DNA of 64,000 nucleotides, taken from assembly GCA_026874595.1 (NCBI GenBank), contig CM049319.1, positions 67,605,917 to 67,669,916 on the forward strand, in the 5' to 3' direction. Shown here piece after piece: positions 1 through 47,340 of this stretch (position 1 is the stretch's first letter; every line of letters begins with the position of its first letter). The notes beneath the pieces are model-generated. The model was not told where the DNA came from. It saw nothing but the letters and a program-made list of their open reading frames with translations, and did not search any database. Made by a program: the position numbers and the translations under genes. This DNA is from Sipunculus nudus. Taxonomy: Eukaryota; Annelida; Sipuncula; Golfingiida; Sipunculidae.

Positions 1-1057
1 GAAATACAACCAATGATATACAAAATACTTTGTAGATCAACTTCAAAAAAGCAGAATTAACAAAGACAAGAATAAGAGGATTTATTCAACTTTCAGTTAT
101 AATGCTAGCACGTAAAAATGTGAACAAAAAGAAACGTTCAAACTTCAAGACTTCATATATTCCAAAAAAATATTAAATAATGAGCTATCCAAATAAATTA
201 CTCCGCGTTCCACTTTGTTAAATCTCTATTGTACAGGTTGTATAAGTTCTGCCTAGCTGCAAAGTTTACCATGCGTTGCTTAACAGAACCGCTTGGAACG
301 GTTGTAATTAGTATGCTAGTAAATAAATTCTCCAAGCTTAAACATAAATGTTGGTAAAATCTTGTATCTAAGGAAACTGAATCACATAAGACAAGTTCAC
401 ATTAAATTCTTCAACTAGCATTAAAGAATGGGACCTATTCGTTGACGTCCACTGCGTGTATATTTGTGTATGCTTATGTTTGCTTGCCTTTTGGCGTGTG
501 TTAAAACACTCAAACAGCAAACCCTGACGGCTAAGAACCAATCCCTCTTGTCTAAATAATTAAATTGAACGATATATCAGTATCACAGTTATCACGTGAC
601 AGATTCTGACCCAGCAGAGCGCCGTCTGGTGTTACCTTGTGTAAATGATGCTAGAAGTTTTGACCAGTCACGAAGCAGAAAGGACGTTAACACGGCAGTC
701 TTCAGCTGCTCAGAGCTTTTGAGTCCGTGAATGTCCCATGCAAATGCAACCTACGTGTCTTTTGTTTATCAGTTTTGTATGTTTTGTTCTTAGGTACTGA
801 GTTTTCAAGCACTCTTATAATATAAAAAATAAAAACTTTGATAAACCGCCAACCATTGAATCGGCCTTGTGTCCGTCATCATGTCTCAATCGAAATAAAT
901 TTGTAATGATTTTTTAAATTAATATGCTTGTAAAGGCAATACCACCCAGACTCAGGGGTGGACATACTGAAAAAATGCAGATATGAATTTATTCATTATA
1001 TTGTTCGGTTTTTTTTTTTTTTTTTTTTATTCCATGCACTCTCTGAAATAAACTTAC
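1..1057. other. Intron or 3' region, no exon recognised
   Basis: No ShKT-like cysteine pattern, clear terminal exon or credible polyadenylation context was found on the minus strand. The segment is AT-rich with a T20 tract at about 1011-1029. It is probably the next intron. Confidence 0.5.
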
Positions 1058-34899
<33,842 letters not shown>

Positions 34900-35508
34900 C
34901 TCGCAGGCCGTGATCCTCCTATACCACTCCCGACACTGAAAAACAAAAACAAAAGAGGATAAGTAACACAAATGAACCTTAAAGTCAAGCTACATTTTAT
35001 CATCTTGCCACACTATCAATCAACCTCTTTGAATTATGGATGTTAGAGTATTCCCACTATTTCTTTATAATTTTAACCTTTTTTTAAATAATATTTCATT
35101 CTGGGCACCAGTGTATCATTTAATTCGGATTACATGTAGAGTGACGCCTGATCAGGCTGCTGTTCACAAGTGGTTGTGTATAAAACAAGATGACTAGTCG
35201 ACTACACAAAGTTGCCCCTGAAAAGCACACACCTTTGACCCTCCTCTTTTGAAGAAGAATAATAGAGTCTTCATGAACTGTTCCTGACACAGAGTTGTTA
35301 ATGTTAAAATGTATGTTTGTTTTATATTTGTATATATATATATATTCCAGATAATTAGCATTTTTATAAGTCAGACGTAAATTTTGATTCATTTAATTTT
35401 CAACAAGATGGTTCTTTAATTAATTTTTCCAGATTATTCTACAATTCTATACATTTCAAATTATTTAAATTAAGTTGCAAAATTGCATGTAAGTCATGAG
35501 ATACTCAC

Positions 35509-35658
35509 AGTGAGATATACCAGCGAGATGTACAAATAAGATGTACCAGTGCGATGTTCTCTCTCACAGACGCCGCCCACAAATTCAAGGTTGTTTGCCT
35601 GTCGCACGCGGAAAGTGTTTATGGAGGGTCTCTTCCTAATGAGAGGCCGATCCGGAAT
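35509..35658 (-). other. 5' untranslated exon 1 of the metalloprotease gene
   Basis: From the predicted start to a strong donor (CACT|GTGAGTAT, intron from 35508). It holds no ATG, so the first ATG of the spliced message is that of the signal-peptide exon. The 5' end is inferred from TATA/Inr; the 3' end from the donor. Confidence 0.5.
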
Positions 35659-35660
35659 GA
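35654..35660 (-). promoter_or_regulatory. Initiator (Inr) element, predicted transcription start at 35658
   Basis: Minus-strand TCATTCC fits the metazoan YYANWYY initiator at all seven positions, with the predicted +1 A at 35658, properly spaced from the TATA box. No ATG occurs between here and the start codon once the first intron is removed, which supports this start. Confidence 0.5.
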
Positions 35661-35681
35661 TATATGGACGACCAAGAACTG

Positions 35682-35689
35682 CTTATATA
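35682..35689 (-). promoter_or_regulatory. TATA box of the metalloprotease gene
   Basis: Minus-strand TATATAAG. Its first T lies 31 bases upstream of the A of a perfect initiator match (TCATTCC, 35660-35654), the usual TATA-to-start spacing. A splice donor follows 150 bases downstream. Position and spacing are read directly; use as a promoter is inferred. Confidence 0.6.
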
Positions 35690-35699
35690 CAGCTCTGTG

Positions 35700-36193
35700 G
35701 CCTTTCTCCGGGTGCAGCGTAATGAGAATGATTTCTTTCATTCACTTTCATGTGTTATATTCCAGGAAGTAGCAGTCGTCCGGTTAGAGTGAAAAAAGGA
35801 AACTGACGAATGATGTGAACAAGATACGGCATCGTGAATGGGGCTTTGTTAGACGTGATGCCAGAACGATTGATTGGACAAAAAGCCTAGTGAGTAAATG
35901 AGTAGGATGGTGGGTTTGTTCTTTTCCTACTACATAATGATTTCAGAATATAGAATCTTCATACATAAGACATGCACCGAACTCATTGAACATTTCTTTA
36001 TAACCAAGTCTATAACGGTTGTCTTCCTGGTCTGTCCATCTCACCCTTTCTCTCCTTTGTGTACGCACACACACACACACACACAAATGTCCCTCCTGCT
36101 ATGTAAATATCAATGTGTTTATATATACATATACATTCACATAGCATCCCGTGAAACAGTCTGTAGTGAATTTACAGTGTTGTTTTTCTTCAG

Positions 36194-36246
<53 letters not shown>

Positions 36247-37200
36247 GACAGAATAAAATAGTGTGAACGACGTGCACCGCAACCTGGGTCCTGTTACCAA
36301 TGAATTACGCAAGATTATAATATTATGCAAGAAAAAGGCATCTGATTTCACCAACTCCAAAGGATGTGTTGGAAACTGCATATATATAACCGTTTTGTAA
36401 CTGATAGCGGTCTGAGGTATACAATAAATTTTTATCCCTCATAATGTATTCCTGTAATTGATAGCGCCAATTTAGACGAACTTACCTATCTCGATTGACT
36501 TAATCTCTACATTAGAAATTTTATCAAGGACTCTTTGACTGGATTTAACGGGATTCCATACACTAGAATATTGTGTTGTTTTATTAAAATCTTTATACAG
36601 TAAGTTCGTCAAGTACCTAACTGAACTCTGTTCCACCACAACCTATTCATTTAAGGTTTTTTTATTCAGTGTAAAATTTCACTTAAAGGTCAACCTAACG
36701 TGCAATTTGTGTCGGAATATCAGCCTTTTAATTATAAGAAATATAACTGCCTCCGCTGTTTTTTCACAACATAAATCACGCAATCATGGACAGAATCTCA
36801 TTACATTTTCAGGGCATTTCTGGAATTATCAAATGAAGAATCGATTAAATTTGGTGTGGATCCGGCTCATGATAAGGATTCATGAACGTCATCAAGGAAT
36901 AATCCTAAATATAGTCAATTATGACACTGGGAATAAATTAATAGAAACACAGGTTTGGGAGCGTCTCATAATTGGAACCACCCACATCGTGGATGCTTGC
37001 AACCTTGGAATGCATATATTTAGTTCCCGACGCCCGCAACTGAGCGATTGTAGGGATTCGGCTTTAAAGTGTAAAATAGGTCATGGTACAATTTAACACA
37101 AGTAGAAATATGTCACCAATGACTAATATTGTACCCAACTGCATGTATTTGGAGATCTCGCGAAAAACTTGACAGAAAAAAAGTTGACGTTACACGTTTC
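35700..37200. other. Intergenic, no gene recognised
   Basis: Upstream of the protease promoter. Contains a CA tract near 36064-36084 and a TA tract at 36199-36243. An open frame at 36707-37096 has no recognisable motif or supporting signal. Confidence 0.5.
36199..36243. repeat. (TA)n microsatellite
   Basis: About 45 bp of TA. Confidence 0.95.
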
Positions 37201-37242
37201 CTTACCACCGCTGTCACCGCAGATAAATTCTCACCTGGATGC

Positions 37243-38862
37243 TGTCCTTGGTGTACTTCACTGTGCCCTTATCGAACGCTGGACGCTGTCCTTGGTGTAC
37301 TTCACTGTGTCCTTATTGAACGCTGGACGCTGTCCTTGGTGTACTTCACTGTGCCCTTATTGAACGCTGGACGCTGTCCTTGGTGAACTTCACTGTGCCC
37401 TTATCGAACGCTGGAGGCTGTCCTTGGTGTACTTCACTGTGCCCTTATTGAACGCTGGACGCTGTCCTTGGTGAACTTCACTGTGCCCTTATTGAACGCT
37501 GGACGCTGTCCTTGGTGAACTTCACTGTGCCCTTATTGAACGCTGGACGCTGTCCTTGGTGAACTTCACTGTGCCCTTATTGAACGCTGGACGCTGTCCT
37601 TGGTGAACTTCACTGTGCCCTTATTGAACGCTGGACGCTGTCCTTGGTGAACTTCACTGTGCCCTTATTGAACGCTGGACGCTGTCCTTGGTGTACTTCA
37701 CTGTGCCCTTATTGAACGCTGGACGCTGTCCTTGGTGTACTTCATTGTGCCCTTATTGAACGCTGGACGCTGTCCTTGGTGTACTTCACTGTGCCCTTAT
37801 CGAATGCTGGACGCTGTCCTTGGTGTACTTCATTGTGCCCTTATCGAACGCTGGACGCTGTCCTTGGTGTACTTCACTGTGCCCTTATTGAACGCTGGAC
37901 GCTGTCCTTGGTGAACTTCACTGTGCCCTTATTGAACGCTGGACGCTGTCCTTGGTGTACTTCACTGTGCCCTTATTGAACGCTGGACGCTGTCCTTGGT
38001 GTACTTCACTGTGCCCTTATTGAACGCTGGACGCTGTCCTTGGTGAACTTCACTGTGCCCTTATCGAACGCTGGACGCTGTCCTTGGTGTACTTCACTGT
38101 GCCCTTATCGAACGCTAGACGCTGTCCTTGGTGTACTTCACTGTGCCCTTATTGAACGCTGGACGCTGTCCTTGGTGAACTTCACTGTGCCCTTATTGAA
38201 CGCTGGACGCTGTCCTTGGTGTACTTCACTGTGCCCTTATTGAACGCTGGACGCTGTCCTTGGTGAACTTCACTGTGCCCTTATTGAACGCTGGACGCTG
38301 TCCTTGGTGTACTTCACTGTGCCCTTATTGAACGCTGGACGCTGTCCTTGGTGTACTTCACTGTGCCTTTATTGAACGCTGGACGCTGTCCTTGGTGAAC
38401 TTCACTGTGCCCTTATCGAACGCTGGACGCTGTCCTTGGTGAACTTCACTGTGCCCTTATCGAACGCTGGACGCTGTCCTTGGTGTACTTCACTGTGCCC
38501 TTATCGAACGCTGGACGCTGTCCTTGGTGTACTTCACTGTGCCCTTATCGAACCCTGGATGCTGTCCTTGGTGTACTTCACTGTGCCCTTATCGAACGCT
38601 GGACGCTAACCTGGTGTACTTCACTGTGCCCTTATCGAACGCTGGACGCTAACCTGGTGTACTTCACTGTGCCCTTATTGAACGCTGGACGCTAACCTGG
38701 TGTACTTCACTGTGCCCTTATCGAACGCTGGACGCTAACCTGGTGTACTTCACTGTGCCCTTATCGAACGCTGGACGCTGCCTTGATGTACTTCACTGTG
38801 CTCTAATCGAACGCTGGACGCTGTCCTTGATGTACTTCACTGTGCCCTTATCGAACGCTGAC
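37243..38862. repeat. 44-bp minisatellite, about 37 units
   Basis: Unit GCTGTCCTTGGTGTACTTCA, CTGTGCCCTTATCGAACGCTGGAC, with GTG[TA]ACTTC and TTAT[TC]GAA variants. The right end (from about 38600) switches to a variant with CTAACCTGG. 44 bp is not a codon multiple, so open frames across it are repeat artefacts. Confidence 0.95.
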
Positions 38863-38864
38863 AG

Positions 38865-40951
38865 CTTTATTTTCAGTTCACGGAGCTGCATTTCTGTGTA
38901 CACATTAAAATCCAGATTTCACACTTCGCATGTTAATATGGGTATACCGTTTATGATAATAATAATAATTATAGTTATAATAATAATAATAATACCAATT
39001 TTTCAGCTCAATAATATCTCCGTTAAGGAGAATCATGGCGCTAATTGCTGATTATAAAACTTAAAGGCGAACATTCACACACACACATACACACATACAC
39101 GCTGCACTCTGGTCCCGGATATATCGGCTGCTGATCTCAACGTATCCACTTAGAGGTTCAATAGTATTTTTTTTTATGCTTGAAACGCCCAGATTAGCCC
39201 TGATTAACACCGGGACAGTGTTATTTATAGTTACGGACTTCTCCCGAAATAGTCCCTTTTTTTGTTAACAACATGGCTGGTGTCAAATTGGTCCGATGTA
39301 GTTGATCTGCAAGTTTTTAGAACTTTAAACGTCTCGGGTTTAAAAATTTTGACCCAATCATTATCCCCCCCCCCCAAACAAAATGAAAGTCAATAATAAA
39401 GTGGTTAAAGATCACACATATACATCCGCCAGAATATTAGTAAAAATGTGGTATGTTCGTCACAGAAAAATGCCCCGTATCAAAAAACACTAAGGCTGAA
39501 CTACAGGAGAGATCCGCTCGCCAGAACAAAGGCGCCTTTAATATAATTGGATGGCAAAACAAACAGTCCAGACTCACAATTGTAAAGAATCATTTGAATA
39601 AAAACATAGTCTGGTTATCCAAATAACTTCTAAAACTGTATTGATTTCAAGCGGATGGTATGACTTTAACCATTCACAAAAAAAACATTAAATCCTTTCT
39701 TGAAGTTTGGAGAAAAGGTGCAAACACACAAATCAGCCAGCGATTGGTAAAGCATAAACTTCTTGGTCGAGGATTAATTATGAGGAAAAGGCATTCGTCT
39801 CAATAAAACCAGAACCCCTATCCTGACCAACACATGAAAAAAAACGTGTCAACGTGATCTGCAATAGAAGAATTGGAGCAAGGATAGAATTACAGTTTTA
39901 CAAAATTTTATGTCACACCTAAATAATTTTACATTGACATTGTCTACCATGTGATTAGTGTTTGTGATTTCGTTATATTTATTATTTATTGTTGATATAA
40001 GAATACCGTGGTAATAAACGGGCCTTCTTTGGTAGGATGCGTGCAGTTAATGTAAATAAGGCCTATATAACATATAGGTAGTGTTGGCGGGAAAGTCGCG
40101 CAGCCACAACACTGGTGTTGCCGGCTCCCTGTATAAACATTAGACAGCTACAACTTTTATATCATCAAAATGATTCCCATAGAGAAACAAAAACCACAGC
40201 ACGCACTGGATGACAGGTGGGTACTATCCCGTCATATTACTCATAAAATATAACAGAAAATATCCGTCTGTATGAAAATGTATCTTTGTCATAATTAAAG
40301 ACTTTCCCTGTATCCTTCTCAGGTGTTTTTGAGTGAATGTGAATATTAAACCATCATTAGTTGGTGCTTTGACACTCTCCCTTTATAACTCAATTTGGCC
40401 AAGCTTTTGGACATAGGGCGAGGGGTTTCCCCTCACTAAAAGGTGGGCGAACCTTTTTCTCCTAGGGCCATATGAAACCTGATGTATTCATAGGACTGCG
40501 TTTTCACGGCAAATATTTGCACTAATTTCGTATTTTTTCTTCATTATTATAACAGAATCTGAATCTATGTTCATAAATAAATAAATAAATGTACGTGTAT
40601 CTGTACTGATTTAAATATTTCAAGGGCCCTTTTAAACAACAAGAAGATCTTTTTTGGGACCTTTGCATATAAAAAACTTAACCCGGTCTCTCAACGATCT
40701 CCTAAGCCTCGAATAGCCTCGACATTCTGTGTAAATGTTTGTGCGATCCTTGTGCGCTCGTTGTGAGAGCAAACTTTCAATTATCAGCAACTTTCACGAG
40801 TCGACGAAGAGAGAACATTGTGAAATGAAGCATTATTCCACATTAAAATCATGTTTCGCTTGTATATGAATGTTTTGGTTCAGATTTTTCTGAAGCGGGG
40901 TCTTAAAGGTCATATAGTGTTGGAAGTCATCGAATTGATAATTCTCTCTCA

Positions 40952-41004
<53 letters not shown>

Positions 41005-42199
41005 GCTCTCGAGATTTGCACCTGATATGTGTCGTCACCTGGGAGGCTTTTTTTTGCGGTCGCCAGGTGGTGACAGACCTTTACAGTTATTGTGTTTAGC
41101 AGTCTGTCCTGTGTGTGAACGTGGTTGTACCGGGTATCTACAGGAGGCAGCGGGTTTCTCCATGCGAAGAATATAAAGAGATTTGTAATATGACACACCT
41201 TCCAAGCTGACAATGGAATTTCATCATCTTTTATCTGAAAGAACATTCAGTGCACTAAGCGGTGAGGTAAGGTATTTGCTTGCAGGGTTTATAGAGTACA
41301 TATGTATGTAAGCCCCATACAGATACTTGTATATTACAATTATGTATGTTTTAGTAAAGTTTATCTAAAGTTGCATATTACTCTTTCTAGCGTTAGAACA
41401 AACCTCGCGACTTCGTCAGGAACTTGTTTTCAATAGGCCGAGTTGGATCTGGGGTGTCAATGGGCCCAGTTACCTTCTTTTAGATGGCGCTGCTATAGCC
41501 CCTTCGGGGGGAAAAATCGAATTTCTCAGGATGCACAGAAAAAAATTGAAAATGACCCTTTTAGAACACACTCGGTATCATTTCTAGCACTTTAATACAT
41601 GTACCAAAGCGGACATTTCCGGGGGGTGGCACAGACGAGTTGGTGTCACTACCGTCAATTATAGTACAGATTTCATCTTGCAGCAAGTTTGCTTTGGTTG
41701 AGCGAGTATTCCATTGCTTATTTTATTGCATACTCAGTCAGTCATAGCTATCTGTCTCCTGAAAGGTACAACTTAAAATAGAATATCTAGATTGTCCACA
41801 GCCAGACTGATTGTGCATATGCCTCTTTTACAATGCCGAGGCACACGTGCTTCCCTCTGGTGAACAAGAGAAGAGCTACCTTTCACATAGCTGACTGTTC
41901 ATGGCTAACCTTCGAAATACGAAATTTGCCCATATTGTGAACAATAGTTAGATATGGTTAAACCAACTCCCACATCATTAGTTTGCCGATAAGGCAATCA
42001 TTAATTGACCTAACCTTGATTATACTGAACACGTAGAGAGAAAATATGTATGTAGCTTACCATGAAAACAATGTTAAAAAGATATATGTTGTATACCCGC
42101 TGATATCGTTAAGCGATATGACACGACTGTTAATTGAGCCTAGGCAGACACACGTGGTTTCCTTTGAAACCTGGTACAAAGGAGTGAGTACGGAAGACC
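38865..42199. other. Intergenic, no gene recognised
   Basis: Holds ATAATA tracts near 38950-38995, a C10 run near 39367 and a CT microsatellite (40955-41003). Nothing coding identified. Confidence 0.5.
40955..41003. repeat. (CT)n microsatellite
   Basis: About 23 CT units ending in CTAGCTCTCGAG. Confidence 0.95.
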
Positions 42200-44395
42200 C
42201 AAAGTGACCCTAATTTATCCTGAATCACAGGCTTGTTGCTATCATACCCAGACAGGAAACCCCCGTGGCGAGTGATTTCAAGAGCAAGTAGGGAAGTAAA
42301 AACCCTCTGGCTACAGTGGAACAACTTGTTCCTTGATGATGGTTTGTTATACCGCAGATTCAGAACCGATGTTAACTTACCTTGAATCCATCAATTAGTG
42401 ACCCCTCACTCAATGCGCAACAAAATCATGCATATGGTTCATGACGAGAAACTGGCAGGGCATCTTGGTGTAAATAAAAATATCCACAATTTGAGGGAAA
42501 AGGTTTTATTGGCCAGATCATAAGGACGATGTTAAAAGGTGGTGTAGAAAGTGTAAGATTTGTGCATCTAGGAAGCCCACTTCCGGTCCATCTAAGGTAC
42601 CCTTACAACAGAAGCCAACAGGTGATAAACTGGAAAGAATTGCACTGGACATTTTAAGTCCTTTACCCAAGACAGAGTCTGAAAATCAGTATATTCTGGT
42701 AGCTACTGATTACTACAGCAAATGGACCCAAGCTTAGGCAATCCCAGACCACAAGGCTATGACAGTTGCTGACAAATTAGTCACAGATATGTTTTTGCTC
42801 TTTGGTTGTCTCTTACAAATACATTCAGATCTGGGGCGAGATTTGAATCTAAACTTGTTCAAGAGCTTTGCACAATGCTAGAAATAGACAAAATGTATAT
42901 AGTCCCGTATCTTCCACAGCCAGATGGACAAGTAGAGCGCTTTATGCGTACCATCATTGGCATGCTTTCTTCCTTTTGTAAAGGAAAATCACAAAAACTG
43001 GGATGACATACATATGTAATGGCTGCTCATCGTTCTACCGTTCATGAGACAACCCTGTGTTTACCTAACCTACTATTTCTGGGAGATGAAAACTAGGATG
43101 GCCGTAGATCTTATTTACGAAAGCCCTTCTCAAGCCAGAAAGCCAGAATGTCCCAGTGAATATGTAGAGTGGGTACTGGACGCATCAAGAATGTCACAAA
43201 GTGCCTAGTGACTGTACACCTTTTCAGGTTTTGTTTTGAGACAGTGTGGCATGCGTGATGTCAAACAGCCTTTCAGACCCCCAACTCCTTGTTTTTGTTT
43301 CTTAAGCATTACCTGGGGAATTCCCCTTTGGAATTCATTCAGGCAGAACCTTCATTTAGTGAGTGTTCTGTTCTGGTCCCTATTGTAAAGCCTTGTGAAT
43401 AGGCCCGTCTTGTTACAGTAACTTTTAAAAGACCACAATTAGCTGTCAATACCGGTTATTGGGTAGGAAATTTGTGGAGGCAAACCTTGACCAATGAAAA
43501 TTAAGTTGGCCAGAGATCCCCAGAGGGGAGATACCTGTGATACCGAGCTGGACAATGACTAAAAGCCTATATGGCAGGAGGTCTCTCTAAAACTGATGAT
43601 AAGCCAACTCTGAGAACACTGAAACTAGATGAATATAGAGGTACCTCATGAACTCTTAATATTATTTGTTATTTGCCTGAGACGACCCTTCTTCCCAGTG
43701 CAGCCCAGGATGGTTTGGTGCTGTGTGTGTGAACACATGGGTACAACTATATTGTGGTTCCTGATGGTATGGCATAACTGGCAGGATACACATGGTATGA
43801 GTCTTGGTACATGTGCCCCTTAGAGAGCTGCCACTAGAGCGCAAATCCTCCCCAACTTGGTGACAGATTTGAGGAATGTCTCTGCTGATGTCCGGACATT
43901 TTGGACAATTATTAACACTCTAGCTAAACTTGGACTATATGCCACTCAGCATTTATATATACCCTTCTTGTATATAGTTAATAAATTTATTGTTATATTC
44001 TCCAAGACGTTTGGTATCAATGCATGTGTATGTGTCTAGTCATATGTGTCCATGCTGAAAGAATTCTGGGCAAGGTCCGACCCAGTCTGACCTTGACAAA
44101 GAATAGCAGATGAATTTGCCATTAAGCAGAGTGTAGAATCAGTTCAGAGACAGAAACGTTATTATGATGTTAGGACAGCGTCTAGACAAATGGCAGTAGG
44201 TTCCTGGGTTTCGTGCTACTATCCTCCCATTTTTAATAAGAAGCTAAGCAGAGGCTGGCTAGGTCGTTACCTAGTAATAAATCAGGTTAGCAATGTCAGT
44301 TACAAGGTTAAAAAACTCCAAAATCTCACACAAAAATTAGACAAAATATAGACACACATATAGACCAAATTAAAGAGTATGAGGGAGATCCCCCG
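42200..44395 (+). pseudogene. Decayed Ty3/gypsy-type pol fragment (integrase)
   Basis: Shifted and stop-broken plus-strand frames show the order of a gypsy integrase: RKPPW and KTLWLQWNNLFLDDGLLYRR; a zinc-binding part with MVHDEKLAGHLGV and RWCRKCKIC; the core with LERIALDILSPLPKTE, ILVATDYYSKWTQA, then PYLPQPDGQVERFMRTI; and a C-terminal part RYYDVRTASRQMAVGSWV to RGWLGRYLV near 44150-44280. Reverse transcriptase and RNase H are absent, so it is 5' truncated. About 0.9 kb (43205-44090) between core and C-terminal part is foreign. No LTR pair was identified. Confidence 0.8.
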
Positions 44396-44884
44396 GAATA
44401 ATTGAATTACAGGCCCTCAGCAACCTAAGACAGGGAATGATTTAGGTTCGGAGGAGTCAATAAAAATGGAGATATAGAGTTAGTTGAGAATGCTGCAGAA
44501 ATCTCAGCGTACGCAAGCTCATTGGATGAGATTGAAAAAACTAGGAGCTGAGACTGAGCCTAGTCTCTGACTGATGGAACTCAGGAAGTACGGTGTAATT
44601 CAACTGCAGAATCACTTAGGCGTAGTGGCTGTATCAGGAAGCCAGTTGATCGTCTGGATTTGTAAAATATATTCTTTATAATAGAATAAGACATTTTTTA
44701 CTATCTTTTCTGGCTTCTCTGCATTCACACTCAATTCATACCCCTTTACATACCTGCAAATACTGTCAGATTATAATAGGTACTCATTTCGTGGCTGCAA
44801 ACAGTAGTTTTTTTTAAATAAAACCTAGAATTTAAGCTCAGCTTGAGTTAACTTGGTCTGACAACTCATTATGGGCCTGGTCAC

Positions 44885-46290
44885 ATGTGGTGTCTTCCTG
44901 TTTATATTAAAGAAATGGCTGAGGAACAAGCGACGGTCCAAACTGCAGTAGAAAGGGGAGAAAATCCTTTGAAAGTAGAAGACCAACAATGTCCGGTCGA
45001 CGGTTGCAATGTTAAACGAAGGAATGACAGGGTCTTCATGAACCATTGGGTCCTATACCATGAATAGGTTACACGATGTTTCTTGTGCCCTTTTAGGGAA
45101 CATGAACAGAACGTATATGGCAGCCCAAAAATAGACAACCTGAAAAGACATTGCAGAGAAACCCACAAAGATAAGTGCTTGATTAAGGAAAATGTCCAAT
45201 CGGTGACAAAGAAACATCTCTTGAAAGTTGGGAAGTATCAAAACAAAAAGTATGTACCTCCTGGACATGTCCAACCACCAATGACTTTAATTGATTATAA
45301 CAGATGGGAAAAACTAAACAGAGTGGACGTGCCACTGACACAACCCGTTCGGCATACAAGAGTCCCAAGGACAATATCCAGGACACAAAAGAGTAATGAG
45401 CTTTACAAAATAGATCAAGACAAAGAGACCAATAGCGAAAGATAAGAAAGAGAACCTGACATGGAAAACAGAGTCTCAGGTGAAAGTGGCTGAGCAGGAA
45501 AATAATGAAGATATCCTCTTCATTCGATAAAGATGAGCAGCTGCTCCGAGCCGAGAACGTCTAGCAGTTTGAACGAATCTGAAGGAGAGGGTGAAATAGA
45601 CTTTGATGGTACGCAAGTGGGAGAGCAGTCAACAAAGCCCTCTACGTGGTGGTCAGCAGTTCAGGCTGAAGCGATGTGTGGCACCAGTAAGACTGACTCT
45701 TTGATCGTTCATGCAGCCCCCTGAACACGTGTGTGAAAATTCTCAAAGAATATCAACATATCCTTCAGATCCAAGTTCAACAGATAAGGTAGATGGCAGG
45801 AAACATAGCTGAACCTGAGACTAGTACGTCTGCCACAGTGTGCAGAATTGATCTTGGCATAATGCCAATCACGAAATTTACGTACGAGGAATGTATGGAT
45901 CTGGGGCACTTCTCGGTTACCACAGGAAATACCGTAGCAGTAATGTCTAAAGAGGACGTTAACAAAAACCAGAACATGCGGCAAAAATGCAGAATGTAAA
46001 GGAGGAATTACAGGAGAGCAAAACAGTCATCTGCTAACAAAGCAAGCAGTTGAGAGCGATGGCTACAGAGCTGCAGAAGATGAAAGAGCGCGCTGTGCAA
46101 GCAGAGAGGAAAGCAGTCTTCTCAAGGGGACTCGCTTCCCTGAACCTTAGCTTACAAGATAAATTCGACATTACGCTTGATGGGGAATCACAACCGCAGC
46201 ATGTGCCACACCATGTGAAATTTCTCCAGACTTTTATGCCCAGGACTAATAATGTAAGATTTAACAACTGCCATGTTTTATATGTATTTT
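44885..46290 (+). pseudogene. Broken ORFs with zinc-finger-like and coiled-coil segments
   Basis: Downstream of the gypsy relic. One frame has CPVDGCNVKRRNDRVFMNHW then VLYHE (C-x4-C-x14-H-x4-H), a stop, then CFLCPF...LKRHCRETH (C-x2-C-x20-H-x4-H), then basic sequence to about 45445. A later segment (46050-46260) reads TELQKMKERAVQAERKAV, likely coiled coil. Separated by stops and shifts. Could be an extra ORF or gag-like part of the same element; not recognised. Confidence 0.45.
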
Positions 46291-46562
46291 AACATGTACT
46301 TATCATGAACAGACCAGTTGATACCTCATTTGATGTAGTGTTCAGTCTCTTAGGCACTTGTTGATACTTTGGTGGTTACAACCGCAGCATGTGCCACACC
46401 ATGTGAATTTTCTCCAAACTTTTATGCTCAAGACTTATAAAGTAAGATTTTACAACTGCCATGTTTTATATGTATTTTAACATGTACTTATCATGAACAG
46501 ACCGGTTGATACCTCATCTGATGTAGTGTTCAGTCTCTTAGGTACTGGTTGATACTTTAGTA
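46191..46562. repeat. Tandem duplication, about 188-bp unit, two copies
   Basis: CAACCGCAGCATGTGCCACA begins both copies (46191 and 46379), which stay about 95% identical through GATACTTT. It duplicates the end of the preceding ORF remnant. Confidence 0.9.
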
Positions 46563-46564
46563 AG

Positions 46565-47340
46565 TTTATAGTTTTAAAAGAATTTTATATACCTATATTT
46601 TTATAAGATTTTATTGTTACACACGTTTTTCACTGGATATCGAGAATATCTATGCTCTGAACTTAATATGATCTCACGACGTGTTTCTTAGAGAAACCAA
46701 AACAAAAGATATGAAACTATTTACCTATATTCTGGTTTGCATACTATTAGGTATATGATATGAGGAGATAAAGTAAGAGAACTGCTTAAGTTATACAGTG
46801 TTAGAACCACACTTGATCTGACGGATATTACAAAGTGTTTAGAAACTGCTATGTTTTTACAGTCGAGTCATTGGGTGCAGAGTACTGGTGCAAGAGCGGT
46901 AGCGGCACCTGGCGTCTGTTAGAGAGACTACGGGCTCACAAACCCATCTTCAGTATTTCCTGTAGACTGGTTCCAACTCCAAATTGTACGCTAAAAGCGA
47001 TTGTCATGGAGGCTTACGCGGTGCTGGTTGATTATCCGTGAAGAGTTCATGTACGATAACTTTCTTTTGCCACTTCTAGTTTTAAAAATATTTAAGAGGG
47101 AGTTGTTGCATAAAAATTGAACCATGGATGTATATTAATACAATGTATTAAATAAGTTTGATATTCCACTGTACGTGGCATTGATTCCATCTAAATATCT
47201 ATTAATCTAATGATTAATGTCACATGAAAGTAGAGCCAACTTTTGGAAACTTCCCCGAGCAAACAAAATGTTATTTTTTCTCAAATATAATATATATATA
47301 AATATATATATAGAGTTGGAACCAGTCTACCGGAAAATCA
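46565..47340. other. Intergenic upstream of NUP160
   Basis: No gene recognised. An open frame near 46835-47041 lacks recognisable motifs. A TA-rich tract lies at 47286-47312. Confidence 0.45.

Noticed and set aside
36707-37096. 129-codon plus-strand open frame
   Set aside because: No recognisable motif, no plausible splice or promoter context, and composition like surrounding noncoding DNA.
37129-39051. Plus-strand open frames with repeated VYFTVPL/NAGRCPW peptides
   Set aside because: Product of the 44-bp minisatellite, whose length is not a codon multiple; frames rotate through the array.
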